Shown: positions 42,004 through 50,970 of the stretch, piece by piece
Position numbering within the stretch: position 1 is the first letter of the stretch
How the letters are laid out: every line of letters begins with the position of its first letter
Source of the DNA: Streptosporangiaceae bacterium
Lineage (GTDB): Bacteria; Actinomycetota; Actinomycetes; Streptosporangiales; Streptosporangiaceae
Assembly: GCA_025964715.1 (NCBI GenBank)
Contig: JAOPYH010000138.1
Location: 1-54,220 of the forward strand
Direction of reading: 5' to 3'
DNA length: 54,220 nt
Notes under the pieces: generated by a model
Told to the model about the DNA's origin: nothing
The model's database searches: none
Seen by the model: the letters and a program-made list of their open reading frames with translations, nothing else
Position numbers and translations under genes: made by a program

Positions 42004-43062
42004 ATGAGCCGACGCCGTAGCATCCTCGCCACCGCTGCCATCGGAGCGGGAGCCGCCAGTGCGGGTCTCGCCGCCCAGCGCCGCGCGATGACCAGGCTCC
42101 GGCACCGGCCCGACCCGCACGTGTCCGAGCCCTTCGGGTCCCTTCGTGGCCGGCCGGTGTCAGTACGGGCCGACGACGGGACGCGGCTCTATGCGGAGGT
42201 CGACGGCGATGACCGCGCCGACCTCGCCATCGTCTTCAGCCACGGCTGGACCCTGACCCAGGACTCCTGGCACTTCCAGCGCAAGGCGCTGCGCGGCATG
42301 GGGAGACTCGTCTTCTGGGACCAGCGCGGCCACGGCCGCTCAGCGGGCGGGCACCGGACCGGCAACGCGCTCGACCAGCTCGGCTCCGACCTCGCGTCGG
42401 TCATCGAGCAGACAGTGCCGGCGGAGATGCCGGTCGTGCTGATCGGCCACTCCATGGGCGGCATGACCATGATGCGCTATGCGGACCGGGACCCCGAGGC
42501 CCTGCGCCGCAGGATCGTCGGGGCCGGGCTGGTGTGCACCTCCTCGGGTGGGCTCGGCGAGGTCTCCCTCGGGATGCCGGCCGCGATGGCGAGGCTCTCC
42601 CAGCGGGTGATGCCGCACGCGCTCCGCACCGCCGGCTTCGGCGCTCCGGTGCTGGAGCGGTTCCGGCACCTGACCCGGGCCGGCTCGATGCTGATCGAGG
42701 ACTACATCGCCTTCGGCCCCGGCGCGAGCCCGACGGCTGTGGCGTTCGCCGAGCGGATGATGGCCGACACGCGCATGGAGGCGCTCGTGGATTTCTTCGC
42801 CTCCATGACCGGTACCCCGGTGATCAGCATGTGCAAGGCCTTCGCCGACATCGACACGGTGATCATCGCGGCCGAGAAGGACATGCTGACCCCGCCGGCG
42901 CACAGCCGGACCATCGCCGAGTGCGTGCCGTCGGCACGCCTGGAGATCATCCCGGACGTAGGGCACATGGCCATGCTCGAGCGGCCGAGCGCGGTCACCG
43001 AGCACCTCGGAGACCTCATCGAGCGGGCCCGCAAGCGCGTGGCGGCAGGCGACCGGGACTGA
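42004..43062 (+). CDS. alpha/beta hydrolase
   Basis: A 352-residue hydrolase. The N-terminus [19 protein letters not shown] has a twin-arginine-like or membrane-anchor signal. The catalytic nucleophile is in [14 protein letters not shown] is the oxyanion region, the acidic residue is in AAEKDML, and the His is in DVGHMAML. The ATG at 42004-42006 follows CGGAGGTCACAG, an excellent ribosome-binding site. It precedes radA on the same strand. The substrate is unknown. Confidence 0.9.
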   Translation: MSRRRSILATAAIGAGAASAGLAAQRRAMTRLRHRPDPHVSEPFGSLRGRPVSVRADDGTRLYAEVDGDDRADLAIVFSHGWTLTQDSWHFQRKALRGMGRLVFWDQRGHGRSAGGHRTGNALDQLGSDLASVIEQTVPAEMPVVLIGHSMGGMTMMRYADRDPEALRRRIVGAGLVCTSSGGLGEVSLGMPAAMARLSQRVMPHALRTAGFGAPVLERFRHLTRAGSMLIEDYIAFGPGASPTAVAFAERMMADTRMEALVDFFASMTGTPVISMCKAFADIDTVIIAAEKDMLTPPAHSRTIAECVPSARLEIIPDVGHMAMLERPSAVTEHLGDLIERARKRVAAGDRD

Positions 43063-43103
43063 CCGCCCGTACGGCCGAGTGCGTGATTGTCGGTGTCCGG
43101 CCC

Positions 43104-43109
43104 TACTGT
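43104..43109 (+). promoter_or_regulatory. possible -10 box of a leaderless radA promoter
   Basis: TACTGT, 7 nt before the radA ATG, with no Shine-Dalgarno sequence between. No good -35 is seen. Confidence 0.35.
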
Positions 43110-43116
43110 CACCGGC

Positions 43117-44586
43117 ATGGCTAAGACGACCAAGACCGCCTACCGCTGCTCCGAGTGCGGCTGGCAGACCTCCAAGTGGGTGGGGCGCTGCGGTGAGTGC
43201 CAGGCCTGGGGCACCGTGGGGGAAGCCGGCAACGCGACGCCGCCCCGGGTCGTCGCGCCGGCCATGGTCTCGTCGCCGGCCCGGCCCATCGGCGAGGTGG
43301 ACGTCCGCTCGGCCCAGTCCCGGCCCACCGGCCTGGACGAACTCGACCGGGTGCTGGGCGGCGGCCTGGTCCCGGGCGCCGTCGTCCTCCTTGCCGGTGA
43401 GCCCGGCATCGGCAAGTCCACGTTGCTGCTCGAGGTCGCGGCGCTGAGCGCCTCACGCGCCGGTGCGCCCGCAGGCGGCGAACGTGTGTTGTACGTCACC
43501 GGCGAGGAGTCGACCGAGCAGGTGCGGTTGCGCGCCGACCGGGTCGGCGCGGTGACCGACGGGCTGTACCTCGCGGCCGAGAACGACCTCGCCTCGCTAC
43601 TGGGCCAGATCGACGCGGTGCAACCGAAGCTGCTGATCGTGGACTCCATCCAGACGATCGGCTCGGCCGAGGTCGACGGGGCTCCCGGTGGGGTGACCCA
43701 GATCCGCGAGGTGGCCGCCAACCTGATCCGGGTCTCCAAGGAAAGGGGCATGACCACGGTCCTCGTGGGCCATGTCACCAAAGACGGCGCCATCGCCGGG
43801 CCGCGGTCGCTGGAGCACCTCGTGGACGTGGTGCTGTACTTCGAGGGTGATCGCCACAGCCGGCTGCGCATGATCAGGGCGGTGAAGAACCGGTACGGAC
43901 CCACCGACGAGCTCGGCTGCTTCGACCTGTCCGAGATGGGCATCGTGGGGCTGGCCGACCCGAGTGGGCTGTTCCTCACCCGCCGCGACGAGCCGGTCCC
44001 GGGGACCTGCGTCACCGTGACGCTGGAGGGCCGGCGGCCCCTGGTGGCCGAGGTGCAGGCCCTCGTGGCCCAGTCCTTCCTGCCGACCCCGCGCCGCGCC
44101 ACGTCCGGGCTCGAGTCGCCCCGGGTCGCCATGGTGCTGGCCGTGCTGGCCCGCCGCTGCAAGATGGCGATGCACGAGCAGGACGTCTACGCCTCCACAG
44201 TCGGCGGTGTGCGGCTGTCCGAGACCTCCGTGGACCTGGCGGTGGCGCTGGCGGTCGCCGGGTCCAAGACCGAACAGACCCTGCCGTCCAACGTCATCGC
44301 CCTGGGCGAGGTGGGCCTGGCCGGAGAGGTCCGGGCCGTCCCGGGCGTACGCCGGCGCCTGGCCGAGGCGGGCCGGCTCGGGTTCAAGTGCGCGGTGGTC
44401 CCCCGGGGGTCGCTGGAGCTCGCCGAGGCCACCCCGCTGAAGCGCTCCGACCAGCCCGAGAGGGGTGAGCCGGGCCGGGTCGTCAGCCTCGCGGGCCGGT
44501 TGCAGGCCGTCAGCTTCGAGGGCATGACGGTGATGGAGGTCGACAGCCTGGAGCAGGCGCTGCGCGTCGCCTTCACCGCGTCCTGA
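43117..44586 (+). CDS. radA: DNA repair protein RadA
   Basis: RecA-like branch-migration ATPase for homologous recombination. The 489-residue protein has a four-cysteine zinc finger (C11, C14, C25, C28). A RecA-type ATPase follows with Walker A GEPGIGKST and Walker B LLIVDSIQT. The RadA-specific KNRYG motif and a C-terminal Lon-protease-like domain complete it. The N-terminal start MAKTTKTAYRCSECGW is the family start. It lies just upstream of disA, as in many Gram-positive genomes. Confidence 0.97.
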   Translation: MAKTTKTAYRCSECGWQTSKWVGRCGECQAWGTVGEAGNATPPRVVAPAMVSSPARPIGEVDVRSAQSRPTGLDELDRVLGGGLVPGAVVLLAGEPGIGKSTLLLEVAALSASRAGAPAGGERVLYVTGEESTEQVRLRADRVGAVTDGLYLAAENDLASLLGQIDAVQPKLLIVDSIQTIGSAEVDGAPGGVTQIREVAANLIRVSKERGMTTVLVGHVTKDGAIAGPRSLEHLVDVVLYFEGDRHSRLRMIRAVKNRYGPTDELGCFDLSEMGIVGLADPSGLFLTRRDEPVPGTCVTVTLEGRRPLVAEVQALVAQSFLPTPRRATSGLESPRVAMVLAVLARRCKMAMHEQDVYASTVGGVRLSETSVDLAVALAVAGSKTEQTLPSNVIALGEVGLAGEVRAVPGVRRRLAEAGRLGFKCAVVPRGSLELAEATPLKRSDQPERGEPGRVVSLAGRLQAVSFEGMTVMEVDSLEQALRVAFTAS

Positions 44587-44699
44587 GCGAACTCACACCA
44601 GGGTAGGAGGGTGGTGACGCGCTCTTGCGACCTGGGGAGGAAGTGAGCTCGTGCACTCGTCGGTAAACTGAGCGCCGACCAGAGACCTCCGGGGGTCAC

Positions 44700-45782
44700 G
44701 TGCCATCACCTGACAAGGGCCAAGACGAAACACGCCGCGCGACACTGGCCGCCGTGGCGCCGGGGACAGCCCTTCGCGATGGCCTCGAGCGCATCCTACG
44801 GGGGCATACCGGCGGCTTGATCGTTCTTGGCTACGACAAGATCGTGGAATCCGTCTGTACGGGAGGATTCCAGCTCGACGTCGAGTTCTCCGCCACACGG
44901 CTGCGGGAACTCGCGAAGATGGACGGCGCCATCGTCCTCGACAGCAAGTACGCGCGGGTCCTGCGCGCCGCGGTGCACCTCGTGCCCGATCCGACCATCC
45001 GTACCGAGGAGTCGGGCACCCGGCACCGGACCGCCGAGCGGGTGGCCAAGCAGACCGGCTATCCGGTCATCTCGGTCAGCCAGTCCATGCGGATCATCGC
45101 GCTCTACCTCGACGGCATCCGCTATGTCCTCGAGGACTCCGCGACGATCCTTTCCAAGGCCAACCAGGCCCTCGCGACGCTCGAGCGCTACAAGCTCCGG
45201 CTGGACGAGGTCTCGGGCACGCTCTCGGCGCTGGAGATCGAGGACCTGGTGACCGTCCGGGACGCCAGCGCGGTCGTGCAGCGCCTGGAGATGGTCCGGC
45301 GCATCGCCGACGAGATCGACGGTTACGTCGTCGAGCTCGGCACTGACGGCCGCCTGCTGTCCCTGCAGCTCGACGAGCTGGTCTCCGGCGTCGAGGGGGA
45401 CCGTGAGCAGATCGTGCGGGACTACTACCCCGGCGACCCCCGGAACCTCAGCGTCGAGGATCTGCTGAGATCCCTCGACCGGCTCACGGCCACCGAGCTG
45501 CTGGACCTGTCGACCGTCGCCGACGTGCTCGGGTTCGCCGGCAGCGACCCCCTGGACGTCCCCGTGAGCCCCAAGGGCTATCGCCTGCTGGCCAAGGTGC
45601 CCCGGCTGCCCGGACCGGTGGTCGAGGGGCTGGTCCAGCACTTCGGCGGCCTGCAGAAGCTGCTCGCCGCGAGCATCGACGACCTGCAGGTGGTCGGCGG
45701 CGTCGGGGAGTCACGCGCCCGCAGCGTCCGCGAGGGACTGTCCCGCCTCGCCGAGTCATCGATCCTGGAGCGCTACGTCTAG
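44700..45782 (+). CDS. disA: DNA integrity scanning protein DisA (diadenylate cyclase)
   Basis: Makes cyclic di-AMP from two ATP and scans DNA for branched structures. The 360-residue protein has the DAC domain with the two signature motifs KMDGAIVLD (DGA) and [17 protein letters not shown] (RHR). A helical spine and a C-terminal helix-hairpin-helix DNA-binding domain ([13 protein letters not shown]) follow. The GTG start follows GGGGGTCAC. DisA and RadA are known partners in Bacillus, where RadA limits DisA activity. Confidence 0.97.
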   Translation: MPSPDKGQDETRRATLAAVAPGTALRDGLERILRGHTGGLIVLGYDKIVESVCTGGFQLDVEFSATRLRELAKMDGAIVLDSKYARVLRAAVHLVPDPTIRTEESGTRHRTAERVAKQTGYPVISVSQSMRIIALYLDGIRYVLEDSATILSKANQALATLERYKLRLDEVSGTLSALEIEDLVTVRDASAVVQRLEMVRRIADEIDGYVVELGTDGRLLSLQLDELVSGVEGDREQIVRDYYPGDPRNLSVEDLLRSLDRLTATELLDLSTVADVLGFAGSDPLDVPVSPKGYRLLAKVPRLPGPVVEGLVQHFGGLQKLLAASIDDLQVVGGVGESRARSVREGLSRLAESSILERYV

Positions 45783-45793
45783 CGGACTTCGGT

Positions 45794-46456
45794 TCAGCGG
45801 CGCAGGCGGAAGACCTCTCGCTCGGCCTTGACGTTGTCGGCCTTGACCGCTGCCACGTAGGTGCCCGGCCGGGCCGGGGAGCGGGCACCGCCGCAGCCGC
45901 CGGTGGAACGCCGGCGGTCCCAGGTGATCGTGGCAGCGTAGGGGATGCCCCGCTTGAGCAACCGGATCGCGGAGCCGTCGCCCCGGACGCAGTGCGCCGA
46001 GGACCAGACCCGGTCGGGCCCGGAGGTGATCCGCAGCTCGAGCTCCTTCGGGCCCACCCCGAACGTGCAGGCGTGCTTGCCGGTGTTGACGACGCTGAGG
46101 ACGAACTGCGGCTCCGCCGAGCCCCTGTAGTCCGAGGCCTTGGAGGAGAGGTTGACCACCACGTCGCCGGGAGGGCAGGCGTCGCCGGGCCGCTGGGGCG
46201 CCGAGGGACGCACGGTGACCTTGGCGGTGACGGTGATGGTGGGTGTGGCGGCCGGCACGGACACGGTGGCGGACGGGGCCGGGGAGCTGAGGCCGGCGGC
46301 GGTGTGGATCTGCCTCTTCTTGTCGCCGCCGTCGCCCGTACAGGCCCAGGCCACGAGGCCTACGGTCGCCAGGACCCCGGTGAACGCGATGGCGCGCCGA
46401 CGCCAGAAAGCGTCGGTCGATTCCGCATGGGAACTACGGTCAGTACCCAAATCCAT
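45794..46456 (-). CDS. secreted or membrane-anchored hypothetical protein
   Basis: A 220-residue protein. A single hydrophobic helix (about 22-40, AIAFTGVLATVGLVAWAC) anchors or exports it. A Thr/Pro/Val-rich linker follows and then a beta-rich domain (about 90-215) with several Cys (ACPPGD, HACTFG, AHCVRG, GGCGGA) that may pair. The NTGKHACTF and LELRITSG stretches recall DUF4232-like extracellular domains. The ATG has no Shine-Dalgarno sequence. It is divergent from mutY. Confidence 0.72.
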   Translation of the reverse strand: MDLGTDRSSHAESTDAFWRRRAIAFTGVLATVGLVAWACTGDGGDKKRQIHTAAGLSSPAPSATVSVPAATPTITVTAKVTVRPSAPQRPGDACPPGDVVVNLSSKASDYRGSAEPQFVLSVVNTGKHACTFGVGPKELELRITSGPDRVWSSAHCVRGDGSAIRLLKRGIPYAATITWDRRRSTGGCGGARSPARPGTYVAAVKADNVKAEREVFRLRR

Positions 46457-46522
46457 GCGGACAGTATGCTTCGTCGATCTTGTCGGTCGGTGGCGACCCG
46501 CCGTGGAATCATCAGATCTGTT

Positions 46523-47398
46523 ATGCCCTCGTCTCGTTACACCGGCCCCATTCTGGGCTGGTACGCCGACAACGCCCGTGATCTTCCCTGGCGCGGCCCC
46601 GGAGCCAGTCCGTGGGGCGTCCTCGTCAGCGAGATCATGCTGCAGCAGACTCCGGTCAGCAGGGTCCTTCCGGTGTGGAGGGAGTGGCTGGACCGCTGGC
46701 CGACGCCCGCGGCCCTGGCCCGCGAGCCGTCCGGCGAGGCCGTACGGGCGTGGGGGCGGCTCGGCTATCCCCGGCGCGCCCTGAGGCTGCACGCGAGCGC
46801 GGTCGCCATCGTGGACGCCCATGACGGCCGGGTCCCGGACGCCTACGACGCCCTGCTGGCCCTGCCCGGCGTCGGGTCCTACACGGCAGCGGCCGTGGCG
46901 AGTTTCGCCTACGGCGGCCGGCATGCCGTGCTGGACACCAACGTCCGGCGGGTGCTCGCCAGGATGATCAGCGGGGTGCGGTATCCGCCCAAGGCCCAGA
47001 CGGCGCCGGAGGCACGGCTGGCCGAGTCGCTGCTGCCGGAGGATCCCCCGGTGGCCGCCCGCTGGTCCGTGGCGATCATGGAGCTGGGCGCCCTGGTGTG
47101 TACGGCCGGTACGCCCCGGTGCGGCGAGTGCCCGGTGGCCTCCGGCTGCGCCTGGCGGCTGGCCGGACAGCCGCCACACGACGGGCCGCCTCGCCGGGGC
47201 CAGTCGTATGCGGGTACCGACCGGCAGTGCCGGGGACGGCTGCTCGCCGTGCTGCGGCACGCCGACGGACCGGTCGGCAAGGCCGCCCTGGATGTCGTGT
47301 GGGACGACGCCGTGCAGCGCGAGCGGGCCCTCGACGGGCTGATCGCCGACGGGCTCGTCGACCCGGTCGGCGACGGGCTCTACGCCCTCCCCCGCTGA
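46523..47398 (+). CDS. mutY: A/G-specific adenine glycosylase
   Basis: Removes adenine mispaired with 8-oxoguanine. The 291-residue protein has the helix-hairpin-helix LPGVGSYTAAAV and the catalytic Glu and Asp in SEIMLQQTPV and VLDTNVRRV. Its 4Fe-4S loop is C-x6-C-x2-C-x5-C (CTAGTPRCGECPVASGC). The C-terminal NUDIX-like domain of E. coli MutY is missing, as in other short actinobacterial forms. The remaining C-terminal ~60 residues form a small winged-helix-like tail. The ATG at 46523 has no clear ribosome-binding site. Confidence 0.95.
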   Translation: MPSSRYTGPILGWYADNARDLPWRGPGASPWGVLVSEIMLQQTPVSRVLPVWREWLDRWPTPAALAREPSGEAVRAWGRLGYPRRALRLHASAVAIVDAHDGRVPDAYDALLALPGVGSYTAAAVASFAYGGRHAVLDTNVRRVLARMISGVRYPPKAQTAPEARLAESLLPEDPPVAARWSVAIMELGALVCTAGTPRCGECPVASGCAWRLAGQPPHDGPPRRGQSYAGTDRQCRGRLLAVLRHADGPVGKAALDVVWDDAVQRERALDGLIADGLVDPVGDGLYALPR

Positions 47399-47522
47399 GT
47401 CAGGCCCACGGCGCTTGGGCTTCCTTATCCACGATTTTCACCGCCACGAGCCGCGGGAGATCGGTCCGGCCGGCACCCAGGGGTGATACTGCCGCTGATC
47501 GCCTACGTGGCAGGTGAGATCG

Positions 47523-50500
47523 ATGGGTGACATTCTCCTGGGGCTCGGCGCCGCCGTCATCAAGACGGCCGCCAGGCTATGGCTGAAAGACCATCAGGTC
47601 GCCGCGGAGATGAGCGGACCGGTGATCGACGCGATCACCGGGAAGGCCACCGGGATACGGGAACGCAGGCGCGCCCAGCGGCTCTTCGAGGACTTGGAGG
47701 AGACCGTGGCCGACCGGCTCCTGACCGTGCTCGACCACGAGTTCGGCTCGATCCCCGACAACGAGCGCAACGCCGCCGTGCTGGCGGTGACGGGGGCGTT
47801 CGAGCAGGCTGGGCTCACCGACCGGGACCTGTTCGCCGCCGACCTGGACGCGCTGTTCCTCGAGCGCCACATCCGGGCCGGCAGCCCGCGGGCGGCCCGC
47901 GACCTGGGCCATCAGGCAGCGGGGCTCTACGACCGGATGCTCGCCGAGTGCTGTGCCTATGTACTCGAGGTGACCGTCGGCCTGCCGGCCTTCGGCCAGG
48001 GCGCGCTCACCGAGATCCTGCGCCGCGAGACCGAGATCCTCACCGTCATCCGCGAACTGCTCGACCGCATCCCCAAGGTCGGCACGGCGGACCCGGACGC
48101 GGCCTTCCTGGCGACCTACCGGCGGCAGGTGGCCAACACGCTGGACCGGCTGGAGTTGTTCGGCGTCACGGTGTCGCAGTCCGTACGCCGCTATCCGCTG
48201 AGCGTGGCCTACATCAGCCTGAGCGTCCAGGCCGAGGGTCTCCGCCAGACCATGACCTCGCCGCTGGAGGGGCTCGAGCCGATCGGCGAGGTGCACGCGC
48301 GGCTCGACGTGGCGGCGACGACCTCGCGCGTCCACGACGCGGTGGCGGCGAGCTCACGGCTGTTCCTGCGCGGCGACGCGGGCTCGGGCAAGACCACGCT
48401 GCTCCAGTGGCTCGCCGTACGCAGTGCGCGGGGGGACTTCGGGGAGGAACTGGCGGGGCTGACCGGGCTCGTGCCGTTCTTCCTGCCGCTGCGCCGCTAT
48501 GCGGGTGCCGAGCTGCCCGTACCCCAGCAGTTCCTCAGTCAGGTGGGCCGGCACATCGCCGACGACATGCCTCGGGGCTGGGTGCATCGGCTGCTCCGCG
48601 CCGGCCGGGCCCTGGTGCTGATCGACGGCATCGACGAGCTGCCCGAGTCCGAGCGCGAGGCCGCCCGCGACTGGCTGCGCGAGCTCATCGGCGCCTTCCC
48701 CTACGCCAGGTACGTCGTCACCTCGCGCCCGGCCGCGGCGACCGGCGACTGGCTCGACCAGGAGGGGTTCGACTCGGCGGAGCTCCAGCCGATGTCCTGG
48801 CCGGACGTGCGGTCGTTCGCGGGGCACTGGCACGCGGCGATGCGGAGCGAGACCGCCGACGAGGAGGAACAGACCCGGTTGCGGGGCTATGCGGACGAGC
48901 TGCTGGAGAAGGTGCACGCCCGGCGCCACCTCCGCGAGCTGGCCACGAACCCGCTGCTGTGCGCCCTGCTCTGCGCGCTGCACCTGGACCGGCGGATGCA
49001 GCTCCCGCAGGACCGGATGGAGCTCTACGCGGTCGCGCTCGAGCTGCTGCTGGAGCGTCGTGAGACCGAGCGGCGGATCAGCGACAGCGGCCCGGCGCTG
49101 TCCCGGACGGACAAGAGCCTGATCCTGCAGAACCTCGCCTACTGGCTGATCCGCAACGGCATGAGCGACGCCTCCTGCGACCGGGTCGTCGAGCAGGTCG
49201 AGCAGACCCTGGCCCTCATGCCACGGGTCACGGCCGGCGCCGAGCAGGTGTTCAGCCATCTTCTCAACCGCAGCGGTCTCATCCGTGAACCCGTCACCGG
49301 GCGCGTGGACTTCGTGCACGGCACGTTCCAGGAGTACCTCGCTGCCCGGGCCGCGATCGAGGCCGAGGACATCGGCCTGCTGGTGGAGCACGCCCAGGAC
49401 GACCAGTGGCGGGAGGTCATCGTCATGGCGGCCGGTCACGCGCAGCCGCGGCAGCGCACCGAGCTGCTCCGCGGACTCCTGGACCGGGCGGTGCGCGACC
49501 CCTCGGTCCGCAGAGCGCTTCGGGTGCTCGCGGTCACCTGCCAGGAGACCTGCCCGCAGCTGGACCCCAGCCTGCAGGAGGAGATCCAGCAGGTGACCCG
49601 GGACCTGCTCCCGCCCCGCGTCATGGCGGACGCGAAGGCGCTCGCCGCGGCAGGTGAGTTCGTGCTGGATCTCCTGGCCGATCATCCCCCGCGCGGCGTA
49701 CGGCAGGCGGCGGCCACGATCCGGGCCGCGGCCGGCATCGGGGGCGACCCGGCCCTCAAGGTGATCGCCCGCTGCGCGAGGTACGAGGACTCCCGGATCC
49801 ACGAGGAGCTCATGCGGGCCTGGCCGCGGTTCGACCCCGCCGAGTTCGCCCACACGGTGCTGCGCCCGTCGCCGCACGCCGTCCGGATCAGGGAGATCAG
49901 CGACGTCGCCCTGATGACGGGCCTGACCGAGCTCAAGGACCTCGAGGATCTGGCCTACAGGCTGCCGACCGGCTATGGGCAGCTCGGCTTCGTCGAGCGC
50001 ATGCCCAAGCTGGCAGCCCTGTGGATCTTCGAGGACCCCGAGCTGCGTGATCTCTCGCCGCTGGGGTCCAGCCTCTCGCTCGACCATCTCCTGCTGGGCA
50101 ACGTCGGAGAGATCGATCTCGCGCCGCTCGCCGAGGTGGCCAGCCTGCGCAGCCTGTACATCGACGACACCCGGGGCATGGACCTGAGCCCTCTGCGCTC
50201 CTGCGGGAGCATCAGGCGCCTGTTGCTCGGCCGGCTCGACGACATCTCGGCCCTGCGGCTCTCGCTGGCCCCCACGGTGCTCTCGTTCTTGATCATCGGA
50301 CATTGCGCCACGCTGACCGACGTCCGGATGCTCCAGCGATTCCAGCAACTCGGGCGGCTCCGGGCCCTGCATCTGAACTTCTGCCCGCTCACGGACCTGA
50401 TGGGCATCGAGTGGTGGGCGGACACCCTGACGAACCTGTCGCTGCGCGGAGCCTCGGCCCTCTGCGACCTCCGGCCCCTGCGCACCGTGACCGGGCTGAG

Positions 50501-50780
50501 CTCCCTGGACATCTCCGAGACCAGTGTCAGCGACCTCACCGCACTGCGGGACCTGCCCGGCCTCACGACCCTGCATCTGCGGGACTTCCGGGGCCTGCCC
50601 GGCCTCGCGCCGCTCAACGACCTCGCCGAACTGAGATACCTGTGCCTGGCCGGCAGCGGTGAAGTCGACCTGACCCCGCTGCACGGCAAGCGCGATCTCG
50701 AAGTCCATCTGGCCCGCCGGCAGAAGGTCCGGGGTGCCGAACTGCTCGGCCAGGGCAGCAAGATCCTCCGCGACTGGTGA
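47523..50780 (+). CDS. NACHT NTPase with N-terminal helical domain and C-terminal leucine-rich repeats
   Basis: A 1085-residue STAND ATPase with NLR-like architecture. An N-terminal helical region (about 1-240, NNH-like by pattern) is followed by the NACHT core. Walker A is GDAGSGKT at 284-291 and Walker B is LVLIDGIDELPE at 364-375. The sensor segment is YVVTSRPAA, and the winged-helix region contains FVHGTFQEYLAARA. Helical repeats (about 600-780) come next. The final ~270 residues are about eight leucine-rich repeats built on DLxPL cores (LRDLSPLG, IDLAPLAE, MDLSPLRS, LCDLRPLR, VSDLTALR). The ATG at 47523 follows AGGTGA. It is monocistronic; no adjacent effector gene is seen. Antiphage sensing is inferred from related bacterial NACHT proteins. 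Confidence 0.9.
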   Translation: MGDILLGLGAAVIKTAARLWLKDHQVAAEMSGPVIDAITGKATGIRERRRAQRLFEDLEETVADRLLTVLDHEFGSIPDNERNAAVLAVTGAFEQAGLTDRDLFAADLDALFLERHIRAGSPRAARDLGHQAAGLYDRMLAECCAYVLEVTVGLPAFGQGALTEILRRETEILTVIRELLDRIPKVGTADPDAAFLATYRRQVANTLDRLELFGVTVSQSVRRYPLSVAYISLSVQAEGLRQTMTSPLEGLEPIGEVHARLDVAATTSRVHDAVAASSRLFLRGDAGSGKTTLLQWLAVRSARGDFGEELAGLTGLVPFFLPLRRYAGAELPVPQQFLSQVGRHIADDMPRGWVHRLLRAGRALVLIDGIDELPESEREAARDWLRELIGAFPYARYVVTSRPAAATGDWLDQEGFDSAELQPMSWPDVRSFAGHWHAAMRSETADEEEQTRLRGYADELLEKVHARRHLRELATNPLLCALLCALHLDRRMQLPQDRMELYAVALELLLERRETERRISDSGPALSRTDKSLILQNLAYWLIRNGMSDASCDRVVEQVEQTLALMPRVTAGAEQVFSHLLNRSGLIREPVTGRVDFVHGTFQEYLAARAAIEAEDIGLLVEHAQDDQWREVIVMAAGHAQPRQRTELLRGLLDRAVRDPSVRRALRVLAVTCQETCPQLDPSLQEEIQQVTRDLLPPRVMADAKALAAAGEFVLDLLADHPPRGVRQAAATIRAAAGIGGDPALKVIARCARYEDSRIHEELMRAWPRFDPAEFAHTVLRPSPHAVRIREISDVALMTGLTELKDLEDLAYRLPTGYGQLGFVERMPKLAALWIFEDPELRDLSPLGSSLSLDHLLLGNVGEIDLAPLAEVASLRSLYIDDTRGMDLSPLRSCGSIRRLLLGRLDDISALRLSLAPTVLSFLIIGHCATLTDVRMLQRFQQLGRLRALHLNFCPLTDLMGIEWWADTLTNLSLRGASALCDLRPLRTVTGLSSLDISETSVSDLTALRDLPGLTTLHLRDFRGLPGLAPLNDLAELRYLCLAGSGEVDLTPLHGKRDLEVHLARRQKVRGAELLGQGSKILRDW

Positions 50781-50912
50781 TCATCGCGCCCAGGCCACCA
50801 ACTCGAACCACACGGCCTTGCCGGCCCCGGTGAGATAGACCCCGTAGATCCCTTTGCGGCGGGTTGCATGTAGACGGAGCGTAGTGGCGTCGTACCGGTC
50901 GAGCAGGCGTAC
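50781..50912 (-). pseudogene. remnant of a HATPase_c (anti-sigma-like) gene C-terminus
   Basis: On the minus strand the last ~43 codons before a stop read ...GIYGVYLTGAGKAVWFELVAWAR. This strongly resembles the C-terminal W/YGV...G-GKxVWFEL end of RsbW-like ATP-binding regulatory proteins. Upstream of it the frame becomes low-complexity Ser/Pro/Arg sequence overlapping the clpC end, with none of the N- or G-box ATP motifs. It looks like a truncated remnant lying 1 bp from the NACHT gene stop. Confidence 0.5.
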
Positions 50913-50920
50913 TACGACAA

Positions 50921-50950
50921 CGAGGCCCCGCACTTGCGTGCGGGGCCTCG
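50921..50950 (-). terminator. rho-independent-type terminator of clpC
   Basis: Perfect 12-bp arms CGAGGCCCCGCA / TGCGGGGCCTCG with a 6-nt loop, 20 bp after the clpC stop. On the minus strand it is followed by TTGTCGT. Nothing else in the 190-bp spacer looks genic apart from the HATPase remnant. Confidence 0.85.
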
Positions 50951-50970
50951 CTGAGGTCGTGCTGCAGGAC

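Noticed and set aside
40164..42041. A 625-codon minus-strand reading including the isomerase.
   Set aside because: Only the last 280 codons match the isomerase family. The rest overlaps the oppositely oriented methyltransferase gene, which has clear SAM motifs.
45992..46522. Upstream extension of mutY through the divergent secreted-protein gene.
   Set aside because: MutY homology begins at SSRYTGPILGWY just after the ATG at 46523; the extension is Gly/Arg-rich shadow sequence.
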